Source of the DNA: Sphingomonas sp. CCH10-B3
Lineage (GTDB): Bacteria > Pseudomonadota > Alphaproteobacteria > Sphingomonadales > Sphingomonadaceae
Direction: 5' to 3'
Length of the DNA: 64,000 bases
NCBI RefSeq assembly: GCF_001556185.1
Contig: NZ_LSIJ01000001.1
Location: 62,001-126,000, forward strand
Shown here: one piece after another, positions 54,923 to 63,073 of the stretch
Layout of the letters: the number at the start of each line of letters is the position of its first letter
Position numbering within the stretch: the first letter of the stretch is position 1
Translations under genes and position numbers: made by a program
Notes under the pieces: generated by a model
Told to the model about the DNA's origin: nothing
Database searches by the model: none
The model's input: the letters and a program-made list of their open reading frames with translations, nothing else

Positions 54923-56337
54923 GCGGGTCGTCTCCGGCCTGCCTCGACCGCGAGCGCAAGCCAGACCGGTCCGGCCGAGAGCAACGGCGCGATCCAAGGC
55001 CAGTCGGCGGGATTGCCCCGCACCTGAAACCAGAAATCGAGATAATAGGCGGGGGCAGCGGCGAGCAGCATCAGCACCGGCAATCGCGGCTGCACCACTG
55101 CAAAAGGCGCTAGCCACAGCGCGTACCACGGATAACCGGTCGGCCCGAGCAGGATGAGCAGCAGGATCGCGGTGCTCGCCGCCCGGACCCGGTCGAGTGG
55201 CACGGCATGGTCGCGCCGCCACGCCACGGCGACCCAGCCGATCACCATGGCCGCTACCAGCAAGCGTGCCAGCGCGGACGGATCGGATGTCGCCAGGCCA
55301 AAGGCCGCAACCAAAGCGGGAAAAACCAGTGCATTGCGCTGCCAGTCGGCAGCGTAGCGGGTCAGCCCTGAATTGCTCGACGCCGAAATCAGCTGGGGCG
55401 ACACCAGCACCAGCGCCAGCACCCCGGTCATGATCCCGATGACGATTGCTGCGCGGTTGCGCCGCAGCAGGGCCGGGACAATCAGCAACGGCCAGAATTT
55501 TACCGCGGCCGCGCCCGCCATGAATAGCGCCATCAATCGGGTTCGCCCGGCAATGACCATCCACAAAGCGCCGCCAAGGAACGGCAGCAGCAGCGCGTCC
55601 ATGTGCGCGCTGTTTGCAAATTCCTTGAGCGCCAGCGGGTGCCACCAATAGAGCGCGGACCAGCACAGCGGCAGTTTTCCAGCCCGGAGTGCGCCCAGCA
55701 ACAGCCCGAACGTGAGCATTTCAGCCGCCAGGACGATGATTTTCCAGCCCGTGAGCTGCCACGGTGTTAGCAAGTAACCGGCGGCAAAGCCGAGTTGCGC
55801 CAGCGGCGGATAGATCGTCGCGATGTGCGGATTGTTTACCCGCAGCAGGGTTTTGTGACCGGCCCGCGACAGCGCTTCATAGCCCTTGGGTGGCGGCGTT
55901 GCTTCAAGGCCGACGATGGCCAGCAGGCGATCGATGCCCGGCGCGGAAACAAAGCGGGCGGGCGGATAAGTGAACGGATTCTTGCCTGCCGCCGTGACGG
56001 CGCCGTCCCATTGATAGCGGTAATAATCGTCCTCAAGGATCGGCGTGGACGGAATCAGCATGATCCGGGCCATCAGCCCGACCACAAAGATCAGCGCGAT
56101 CGCGCGGCCCGCGTGCATATCGCCTGCGCGGGCGTTCGCGAACCGTAGCGCCCACCCCAAAAAGGCGATCGACGCGATCCCCATGCCGATCGCAAACGTC
56201 AGGATCGGGCGATCAGCGAGCCGTATGTCCCAGACAAAGCGCGGCGCCATCGCCGCCAGGAACAGAGTGGTTCCGATCGGCAGCAGCGCACCGCCGATCA
56301 AAATGGCCGGGGCAAATCGCGCGCTGCTGGCCGTCAC
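54919..56337 (-). CDS. Polytopic glycosyltransferase (GT87/GT-C, polyprenol-dependent)
   Basis: This 472-aa protein has about 11-12 membrane helices. The GT-C signature DDYYRYQWDGAVTAAGKNPF lies in the first external loop, with the acidic pair expected to be catalytic. IYPPLAQLGFAAGYLLTPWQ and KFWPLLIVPALL are family-typical. Such enzymes move a hexose from a polyprenol carrier onto an acceptor outside the cytosol. It starts with GTG 7 nt after the DUF547 stop. Confidence 0.87.
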   Translation of the reverse strand: MTASSARFAPAILIGGALLPIGTTLFLAAMAPRFVWDIRLADRPILTFAIGMGIASIAFLGWALRFANARAGDMHAGRAIALIFVVGLMARIMLIPSTPILEDDYYRYQWDGAVTAAGKNPFTYPPARFVSAPGIDRLLAIVGLEATPPPKGYEALSRAGHKTLLRVNNPHIATIYPPLAQLGFAAGYLLTPWQLTGWKIIVLAAEMLTFGLLLGALRAGKLPLCWSALYWWHPLALKEFANSAHMDALLLPFLGGALWMVIAGRTRLMALFMAGAAAVKFWPLLIVPALLRRNRAAIVIGIMTGVLALVLVSPQLISASSNSGLTRYAADWQRNALVFPALVAAFGLATSDPSALARLLVAAMVIGWVAVAWRRDHAVPLDRVRAASTAILLLILLGPTGYPWYALWLAPFAVVQPRLPVLMLLAAAPAYYLDFWFQVRGNPADWPWIAPLLSAGPVWLALAVEAGRRRPA

Positions 56338-56343
56338 ACGCGA

Positions 56344-57252
56344 TCAGGAGCCTGCGGCCGCGCCGCTGCCGCCGCTGATGCCACCGAAAGCGGTGCGATC
56401 GGCGAAGCTGCGTTCGGCAAAGCTGTTAAGGCTCAATCTAGGGTCGACCGACAGTCGCGTGGCCATCATCAGCTTTTGCCCCAGTTTGGGCGTCGCCAGA
56501 CCGCGAATATGCGCGAGCACGGCGTCGTCATTGCCCCCTAGCCGATCGCGATAGCCGATCAAGAATTGCGGCACCTTCGCGGCATCGGCATCGGCCTTGA
56601 TCGCACCCGATCGATTGATGAAGGCACGCGCAGCCGCATCGAGCGCGGCGTTGACGGTGGCCCCGCGATAGGCCTTGGTCGGGAACGCGGGCGCTTCGTG
56701 GACGGGCAGCGCGAGACCATAGATGACATTGGGATTGGCAGCCGAACGCTTCAGGATCAGCGCATCGATATCGCCGATCGAAAGGTCGACACCGCTGATC
56801 TTGACAGCCTTGGTCGTGTAAAAGGTGCTGCCGGGCGCAAGCAGCTTTTCGGGCTTGGCGCCAGGAAAGGCTTGCGCTGCCGATCGCAGCACCAGCAGCG
56901 CGCGCAGATTGAGCCAATAAGCGAGCTGCTCGTCAGAGTTGAGCTGGGTCGGGTCGATTGTTGCAAATCCCGAAACGAGCTGCGTCAGCAACCGCTCGCC
57001 ATCGCCCTTGATGGCGTCGTAACGCACTTCCGACGTGTTGCTATTGCCGATCACCAGCGAGGCGAGCGCCGAATCGATCACGCGATATTCGATGACCTGC
57101 TTGCTGTCGGGGCGAGAGGCTTCGAAACGCTCGAATGCCGATGCATTGGTGGCGACCTGCGCCAGTCCCGAAGACGTCAACGCCCCCAGCGCGAGCGCCG
57201 ACACGGCACCAGCCACGGCAAGGTAACGACGCACGATCAAACGATTGTTCAT
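56344..57252 (-). CDS. DUF547-family exported protein, divergent copy
   Basis: This 302-aa protein has a signal peptide (AVAGAVSALALGALTSSGLAQ). The DUF547 domain is recognised by SDEQLAYWLNLRALLVL, GVDLSIGDIDALIL and AYRGATVNAALDAAARAFIN. The canonical VNCASIGCP block, present in the other copy at 46445-47239, is replaced by GLALPVHEAPAFP, so both Cys are lost. It may have lost enzyme activity or use a different one. An Ala/Gly/Ser tail ends the protein. A hairpin partly covers its ribosome-binding site. Confidence 0.82.
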   Translation of the reverse strand: MNNRLIVRRYLAVAGAVSALALGALTSSGLAQVATNASAFERFEASRPDSKQVIEYRVIDSALASLVIGNSNTSEVRYDAIKGDGERLLTQLVSGFATIDPTQLNSDEQLAYWLNLRALLVLRSAAQAFPGAKPEKLLAPGSTFYTTKAVKISGVDLSIGDIDALILKRSAANPNVIYGLALPVHEAPAFPTKAYRGATVNAALDAAARAFINRSGAIKADADAAKVPQFLIGYRDRLGGNDDAVLAHIRGLATPKLGQKLMMATRLSVDPRLSLNSFAERSFADRTAFGGISGGSGAAAGS

Positions 57253-57262
57253 GAGACTTTCT

Positions 57263-57289
57263 CCAGACAGCAGTGCCGATGTTGTCTGG
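57263..57289 (-). promoter_or_regulatory. Hairpin overlapping the ribosome-binding site of DUF547 gene
   Basis: On the minus strand CCAGACA and TGTCTGG pair (7 bp, 13-nt loop). The last two G of the stem belong to the GGAG Shine-Dalgarno sequence 8 nt before the ATG at 57252. Folding could limit translation initiation. It lies in the 82-nt gap after the DUF1499 gene. Confidence 0.55.
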
Positions 57290-57334
57290 TCTTACGCGGG
57301 CGTCGGGTCGAAGGTTACGCAAGCGGCGATGCGC

Positions 57335-58129
57335 TCACCCTTTTTTCATATCGGCAAGGAATGCGCGGATGCGTTTCGCGTTGACGCCAATGTCGCTTTC
57401 GCCGACGCGGCTCACCGAACGCATATCCAGAATGGCGCCGCCCCTTGACGAAAGGTCGGGGCGGATGCGCACGATCACGTCATCCCTGAAACGAAAGAAC
57501 AACGAGGTGTCGGTCGCCTCGATGATGCCGCTGGCGGCGTCGACCTTGGCGATCGCCCAGCCCCGCGCCTGCACCAGCCGCGTCGCATGGCCCATCGCCG
57601 CCGCCGTATCCAGCGGCAAGTGAAGCGTTTGCAGGTCGCCATAAGCCGTACGGTGGATTGCTGCCCATCGCGTGCGCGCGTCCATTCCGGCGAACGCGGG
57701 GTCTCCCTCGCCGGGGATGGCAGCAAAATTGTCGGCGCGCTCGGCCAAGGTCGTAAACTGCGGCACGTCGGCCAGGTTGGTGGTGATGTCGTGGATGGGC
57801 GGTACGCGCAGCGCGGTCGAAAGCTGGGCCATGAAATAACCGCCGAACACCAGCGCGATTGCCAGCGCGATCACAGTGCTCCAGCGGTTCGCCCTGCCGC
57901 TGCGTCGCCCACGCACGAGGGCGACGATGCCGACCAATCCACCCAAGCTGCTGGCGAGGAAGCCGAGTACAAGCAGCAACAGTCCGATCTTGAACCCGAA
58001 ACTGCCCGATCCCGTGCCGACAGCACCGACAATGGCCGCCAGCAACCCTCCCCCGCTCAGCAGCAGCGCCAACCGCGCCAAGCCGCCCGTGCGGTTGGCG
58101 GGGCCCGCTGGTGATAGTGATTCAGCCAT
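57335..58129 (-). CDS. DUF1499 membrane protein
   Basis: This 264-aa protein has three N-terminal membrane helices (LALLLSGGGLLAAIVGAVG, IGLLLLVLGFLASSLGGLVG, TVIALAIALVFGGYFMA). A DUF1499 domain in the C-terminal half includes AYGDLQTLHLPLD, WAIAKVDAASGIIEATDTSL, FRFRDDVIVRIRP and DMRSVSRVGESDIGVNAKRI. The function of DUF1499 is not established. It overlaps the sterol-desaturase gene by 8 nt, indicating coupled translation. Confidence 0.85.
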   Translation of the reverse strand: MAESLSPAGPANRTGGLARLALLLSGGGLLAAIVGAVGTGSGSFGFKIGLLLLVLGFLASSLGGLVGIVALVRGRRSGRANRWSTVIALAIALVFGGYFMAQLSTALRVPPIHDITTNLADVPQFTTLAERADNFAAIPGEGDPAFAGMDARTRWAAIHRTAYGDLQTLHLPLDTAAAMGHATRLVQARGWAIAKVDAASGIIEATDTSLFFRFRDDVIVRIRPDLSSRGGAILDMRSVSRVGESDIGVNAKRIRAFLADMKKG

Positions 58130-58949
58130 GATCCGCCCCCTTGCCCGTGCCACGTCTTAACGGCTGTATCAGCAATTGGTCGATCCGCTGATCGCGACCT
58201 GCGCGAAAATCGGCAACCCCGATGGTCATGTCCTGGTGCCCAGCCGCCGGCTGCGCGCGGTAGGTGCCGAACAGCCAGTCCCACCACGGCAGGTTGAACC
58301 CGAAATTGCTGCCGCTTTCGCGGGCATCGATCGAATGATGGACGCGGTGCATGTCCGGCGTGACGAGCACCTGCCGCAGCAGCACATCAACCCGCAAGGG
58401 CAGGGCGATATTGCTGTGGTTGAACATCGCGGTCGCGTTTAGCAGGACTTCGAAGATCAACACGGCAAGCGGTGACGCCCCGAGGACGACGACGAGGAGG
58501 AATTTGAGGAGCAGCGACAGCAGAATCTCCGCCGGGTGGAATCGCAGCGCCGTCGTCACGTCCAGCTCGGGGTCGCTATGATGCATCCGGTGGATCCGCC
58601 ACAATGACGGCGTTGCATGAAAAGCGAAATGCTGGCCGTAGATTGCGAGATCGAGCATCATCACGGCGATCACGACTTCGACCCAGCCCGGCAGCGCCAC
58701 CTGGTTGAGCAGACCCCATTCCAGCGCCTCGCCTGAAGCCGCCACGCCGATCAACGCGATCGGAAAGATCAGCCGCGCTACGACGCTGTCGATCACCACC
58801 ATCGCCATATTGCCGGGCCAGCGACGCCAACGAGCCAAAATACGCGCTCGGCGCGGGACGGCATGTTCGAGTCCGATCATCAGCGCCAGAACCGCGGTGA
58901 AGCTGGTCAGTCGGACCGCCAGATAAAAGTCTTCCGGCATGCTCACCAT
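58122..58949 (-). CDS. Sterol desaturase / fatty acid hydroxylase superfamily protein
   Basis: This 275-aa di-iron membrane enzyme has the His clusters of the family: QHFAFHATP, HRMHHSDPELD and HRVHHSIDARESGSNFG, with HPAEILLSLLL between. It should hydroxylate or desaturate a lipid (sterol, hopanoid, fatty acid or sphingolipid base). It starts with MVSMPED at 58949 (an in-frame ATG at 58940 is an alternative). It opens the minus-strand operon that continues to the glycosyltransferases. Confidence 0.9.
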   Translation of the reverse strand: MVSMPEDFYLAVRLTSFTAVLALMIGLEHAVPRRARILARWRRWPGNMAMVVIDSVVARLIFPIALIGVAASGEALEWGLLNQVALPGWVEVVIAVMMLDLAIYGQHFAFHATPSLWRIHRMHHSDPELDVTTALRFHPAEILLSLLLKFLLVVVLGASPLAVLIFEVLLNATAMFNHSNIALPLRVDVLLRQVLVTPDMHRVHHSIDARESGSNFGFNLPWWDWLFGTYRAQPAAGHQDMTIGVADFRAGRDQRIDQLLIQPLRRGTGKGADHG

Positions 58950-59400
58950 CGGTCAACGGCGGCTGCGTGGCGATCAACGTCGGGCACGCGGCGGACGATA
59001 ATCGGTTGCCGTCGAAGCGACAAGCAACGTCCGACCCGGGGCGGCGCGAGCTTGGCCGTCGCTGTCGATCGGCGCCTGCAACGGACAGAACTCAGATCGG
59101 CGCCTTGGCAGCAGGATTACAATAATCCGGTCGCGAAGCCGCAAGCGCGCAAGATCTACCAGCGTATCGAGATCGTCGAAATCAGACGATAAAGGTCTTT
59201 ATGCGCACCAATGCGATGAAAGCCAGCTTTGGAAGTCGCTTCGAAAGCTAATTTCGAGCCCTAAACGGCAATCTAACATCGAACCGATGATCAGAAAGTT
59301 ATGATGCTGTAACCTTCGGCATATTTGATTCGAACGAAGATCGACCTGATTTGATGCGTCAGTACACAATTTTGCACCGAGCCGAGGAGTATACAAAGAC
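58950..59400. other. Intergenic regulatory region, no gene seen
   Basis: This 451-bp gap lies between two divergent operons. An open frame on the plus strand through 59192 has no recognisable content and starts inside the opposing gene, so I reject it. The part from about 59190 is clearly more AT-rich than the surrounding DNA and should hold promoters. A GCTTCGAAAGC small palindrome and TTCGAACGAA occur here, but I could not identify an operator. Confidence 0.5.
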
Positions 59401-60252
59401 ATGCGCTGTCCTCCAATCATTGCCGATCAGATCAATTTGCGCGCCGTAAAATATATGGTGTTCGCTGGTCTGCTCGCGCCGACGGTCGCACACGCTGGCC
59501 CCTGGACGCTGAAGCAAGGCAAAACATACAACAAACCGGCCGTGAATTATTTTGTCGGCGAGTCACTTTTCGGTACCCAGCAAGACGGGTTCGAGCGATT
59601 TGAAGATCTGAATTTCACATTCTATAATGAAACCGGGATTACCGACGATCTGTCATTTATTTTGTCCGTTCCGATCAAGGAAATCACCCGCACCGACCGC
59701 AATGCCGCCGGCTTCGTAACGGCGCGGCGGACGTCGGGGGTCGGCGATATCGACCTTGGCCTGCGTTACAATTTGTCGAAGGGCCCCACCGTGGTCGCCG
59801 TCCAGGGCCTCGTCAAACTGCCCTATGCCTATAATGCAAACAATCCGCTGCCGCTCGGCAACGGCCAGGAGGATTTCGAAGGACGGCTTCAACTCGGTCG
59901 ATCGTTCGGCAAGAGCGGCTATGTCGTGGTCGAAGCAGGCTATCGCTTTCGGGTCGGCGCGCCCGCCGATGAGTTCCGCTACCTGCTCGAATATGGCGTG
60001 GACCTTGGCAAATCGACTTATGTCCGCACCAAGCTCGACGGGCTGCTCAGCATCCGCAACGACACGCCGCAACTCGCCGTCAACGGCAATCCCACGCTGC
60101 CGCTCGCATTCGATCTCGCCAAGCTCGAACTGACCGCCGGTCGCAAGCTCAGCAACAAGGTGGCGGTTGAATTTACGGTCACGCCCAATGTTTATGGCGA
60201 CAACACGTTGACCGGCACGAACTTTCAGCTGGCGCTTGTCTTCCAGCTATGA
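59401..60252 (+). CDS. Outer-membrane beta-barrel protein
   Basis: This 283-aa exported protein has a hydrophobic leader (MVFAGLLAPTVAHA) after an 18-residue N-terminus. The mature part has alternating short strands typical of a barrel, such as FNFTFYNETGITDDLSFILS-like segments (NLSKGPTVVAVQGLVKLPY, RSFGKSGYVVVEAGYRFRVG), and ends NFQLALVFQL with a terminal hydrophobic residue. It may form a channel for export of the product of the following glycosyltransferases. AGGAG lies 12 nt before the ATG. The next gene overlaps its stop by 4 nt. Confidence 0.75.
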   Translation: MRCPPIIADQINLRAVKYMVFAGLLAPTVAHAGPWTLKQGKTYNKPAVNYFVGESLFGTQQDGFERFEDLNFTFYNETGITDDLSFILSVPIKEITRTDRNAAGFVTARRTSGVGDIDLGLRYNLSKGPTVVAVQGLVKLPYAYNANNPLPLGNGQEDFEGRLQLGRSFGKSGYVVVEAGYRFRVGAPADEFRYLLEYGVDLGKSTYVRTKLDGLLSIRNDTPQLAVNGNPTLPLAFDLAKLELTAGRKLSNKVAVEFTVTPNVYGDNTLTGTNFQLALVFQL

Positions 60253-61736
60253 TCGTGGGCGACGCCGCTGCCATCATTTTCCTGTCCGGGCATTATCTGA
60301 TCATGATGATGCTGGGGGTGCTTGGCGCGCACAGGCTGTATCTGACCTATCTGCAATGGCGGTCGCCAGCACAGCGCCCAACCCAATGGCGTTTTGACGA
60401 TTTGCCACGGGTCACCGTCCAGTTGCCGGTCTTCAACGAGCGTCTCGTCATCGCACGGCTGATCGACGCCGCTGTGGCGCTCGATTATCCGCGTGACCAG
60501 ATCGAAATACAGATCCTCGACGACTCGACGGACGAAACGACCGCAATTGCAGCGGCCAGGGCGGACTATCATCGTGCACGGGGCATCCGCATCGAACACA
60601 TCATCAGGCCCGATCGACGCGGGTTCAAGGCAGGCGCGCTGGCATATGGACTGGAACGCGCGAACGGCGAGTTTCTGCTGATCCTCGACGCCGACTTCGT
60701 TCCCGCTCCAGATTTTCTGCGGGCGCTGATCGATCCGCTCGCCGATCCCGGCGTCGCGATGGTGCAAGCGCGCTGGGCCTATCTCAACCGCGAGAGCAAT
60801 CTCATCACCCGCGCGCAGGCAGTGCTGCTCGACGCCCATTTCGCGATCGAACAAAGCCGCCGGGCGGCAAGAAACCTCTTTTTCAACTTCAACGGGACCG
60901 CGGGCATCTGGCGCAAACAGGCGATCAGCGATGCGGGTGGGTGGCGAGCCGACACGCTGACCGAAGATCTCGATCTCAGCTATCGCGCCCAGTTGGCCGG
61001 ATGGCGGTTCGTCTATCGTGGCGAAGTGATCTGCCGCAGCGAACTGCCCGCCGACATGAATGCGTTCAAGACGCAGCAGCATCGCTGGACCAAGGGCTCG
61101 ATCGAAGTGATGTTGCGCCTGATTCCGGCGATCTGGCGCGCCAAGCTGCCGCTGCGAGTCAAAGTCGAGGCAACGGTCCACCTGACCAGCAACCTGTCGT
61201 ACCTTTTCATTCTGCTGGAATGTCTGGTGCTGTTCGGTCCCGGCGTTGCCTTTCGCGAAGCCTATCACCTCGATGCGCTCCTGTGGATCGATGCGCCGCT
61301 GTTTGCGCTCGCCAGTCTCAGCCATCTCAGCTTCTTCCTGTTCGGTCAGCGCGTATTGGGGATCGGCATGCGCGCCCGGTTGCGCGAAATTGCCTTTCTG
61401 ATCCCGATGCTGATCGGGCTGGCACTCAACAATGGCCGTGCAGTCGTTGAGGCTTTGCTTGGCGTACGCAGCGACTTCGTCCGCACCCCCAAGCATGGCG
61501 GCATCGGCAAGGCGGTGGTGGTCCGAGCCAATGCTGCCTATCGCGCCGCGCGTTCGCACTTGGGGGAATGGACCGAAATCGGGCTTGGCGTCGCCTTTGC
61601 GATTGGCGGCATCTGGTTGATCCAGCAACAATATTGGCTCAGCGCGCCGTTTGCGATTTTGTTCGCTTTCAGCTTTCTCAGCATTGGTGCCAGCACCATT
61701 CAGGCGCGGCTACCGCGTCGCCTGGCAACCGCGTGA
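60249..61736 (+). CDS. Processive GT2 glycosyltransferase (CesA/CslA-like)
   Basis: This 495-aa integral membrane GT2 has an N-terminal helix, then VTVQLPVFNERLVIARLIDA, ILDDSTDET, LILDADFVPAPDF and TEDLDLSYRAQLAGW (the D, DxD and TED residues), and QQHRWTKG (QxxRW, processivity). At least four C-terminal helices follow. It should extend a beta-linked glycan, either cellulose- or mannan-like, from nucleotide sugars. Its start overlaps the barrel gene (ATGA) and its stop overlaps the next start (GTGA). Confidence 0.92.
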   Translation: MIVGDAAAIIFLSGHYLIMMMLGVLGAHRLYLTYLQWRSPAQRPTQWRFDDLPRVTVQLPVFNERLVIARLIDAAVALDYPRDQIEIQILDDSTDETTAIAAARADYHRARGIRIEHIIRPDRRGFKAGALAYGLERANGEFLLILDADFVPAPDFLRALIDPLADPGVAMVQARWAYLNRESNLITRAQAVLLDAHFAIEQSRRAARNLFFNFNGTAGIWRKQAISDAGGWRADTLTEDLDLSYRAQLAGWRFVYRGEVICRSELPADMNAFKTQQHRWTKGSIEVMLRLIPAIWRAKLPLRVKVEATVHLTSNLSYLFILLECLVLFGPGVAFREAYHLDALLWIDAPLFALASLSHLSFFLFGQRVLGIGMRARLREIAFLIPMLIGLALNNGRAVVEALLGVRSDFVRTPKHGGIGKAVVVRANAAYRAARSHLGEWTEIGLGVAFAIGGIWLIQQQYWLSAPFAILFAFSFLSIGASTIQARLPRRLATA

Positions 61737-63073
61737 AGGCCGTCGCCGGGTTGTCCGGGCGCCCCGAATCGATGACTGCCCAATCATTTGCTGGCCCGTG
61801 GGTCACGCGGGTTGCCTGTGGCTGCTTTCTGGTTGCGTGCCTTGCGGTCTATGGCATCGGCTCCACGGTGCCCACCCGGACCGGAACCGCCTATATCGTC
61901 GTCCACGCCGCGCTGACCGTGGCCATGCTCGCGGCCTGGGCCGGAGGCGGCGCAGCGCAGGCGCGGTTGATCGCCATCTCGGGCATCGCCGCGCGTTTGA
62001 TCCTGATCGCCGCGCCGATGCTGAGCAGCAACGATGCCGAACGCTATCTTTGGGATGGCGCGGTCGCGCTGGCGGGATTTGATCCCTATTCGGTGCCGCC
62101 GGCCGACCCGATGGTGGCGGACTTGCGTGCGATCTGGGCGACGCCCCCCGAACATGCGGCCTATCCGACGCTCTATCCCCCGGTCGCGCTGGCGGCTTTT
62201 GCGGGGTCGGCGCTGGCCGGGCCGGTCTGGGGCGTGTGGGCTTGGAAGCTGCTCGCCAGCATTGCCGGCATCGCGACTGTCCCGCTGGCGCATCGGCTGC
62301 TGCGGCGGCACGGGCTTGAGCGCCATCTGGCACTGGTCGCACTGTCGCCGCTGCTTGTCTTGGAAACCGGGGTCGGCGCGCATGTCGACAGCCTGATCGC
62401 GCTGGTCATTGTCGCCGCGCTGCTGGCTTTCGACGCCAGGCGGCCCGGCCTTGTTGGCGCACTGCTCGGCTTTGGGGCGTGCATCAAGCTGCTGCCTGCC
62501 GCCGCGCTGATCGGGCTCGGGCTGGCGATGGGCTGGCGGGCTGCGTTGCGGATGGGTGCCGCGGCGATCGGCATGGTGGCCGCCATCTACGGTGCGGCGC
62601 TGGCGATCGGCTGGCACCCGATCGGCAGCTTGCCCGTGTTTTTCGAAAAGTGGCGCAACGGGTCGCCGTTGTTCACCTTGCTGGAAGCAAAGCTGTCGCC
62701 GCCGGGGCTGATCACCGCCTTGGCGATTCTGGCGATTGTCTTGCTGGGCATCGCGCTGCTGCTGGCGCGAACGCGGCCGCTGTTGGCCACTCAGGTTGCG
62801 ATGGCGACGCCGTTGCTGCTCAGTCCCGTCGCATTCCCCTGGTATCTGATGGCGTTGGTGCCGCTGGCCGCGCTAAGGCCAAGCGTCGCCTTGATCGGCT
62901 GGCTAACCTTGTCGCCGCTTGTCTATGAGGTGCGGGACCGCTTCGTCAGCGACGGCGTCTGGATGCCAGCCATCTGGCCGCTGATGCTGATCGGCGCGGG
63001 GTGGATAGCTGGCTTGGCAATCGACGCCGCACGCGCACGCTTGCAGCCGTCGGCGCCGGATCGAGAGGCCTGA
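61733..63073 (+). CDS. Polytopic glycosyltransferase (GT87/GT-C-like) 2
   Basis: This 446-aa protein has about 11 helices. The first loop has LSSNDAERYLWDGAVALAGFDPY with the SND/E acidic pattern of GT-C enzymes, then YPTLYPPVALAAFAG, VGAHVDSLIALVIVA and the later LLSPVAFPWYLMALVPL. It resembles the GT at 54919-56337. It starts GTG overlapping the previous stop (GTGA); an internal ATG at 61772 is an alternative. It may use the polyprenol-hexose made by the GT2 at 54200-54922. Confidence 0.84.
   Translation: MKAVAGLSGRPESMTAQSFAGPWVTRVACGCFLVACLAVYGIGSTVPTRTGTAYIVVHAALTVAMLAAWAGGGAAQARLIAISGIAARLILIAAPMLSSNDAERYLWDGAVALAGFDPYSVPPADPMVADLRAIWATPPEHAAYPTLYPPVALAAFAGSALAGPVWGVWAWKLLASIAGIATVPLAHRLLRRHGLERHLALVALSPLLVLETGVGAHVDSLIALVIVAALLAFDARRPGLVGALLGFGACIKLLPAAALIGLGLAMGWRAALRMGAAAIGMVAAIYGAALAIGWHPIGSLPVFFEKWRNGSPLFTLLEAKLSPPGLITALAILAIVLLGIALLLARTRPLLATQVAMATPLLLSPVAFPWYLMALVPLAALRPSVALIGWLTLSPLVYEVRDRFVSDGVWMPAIWPLMLIGAGWIAGLAIDAARARLQPSAPDREA

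Noticed and set aside
58863..59192. Short plus-strand open frame in the divergent gap
   Set aside because: It begins inside the sterol-desaturase gene, lacks a ribosome-binding site and has no recognisable composition.
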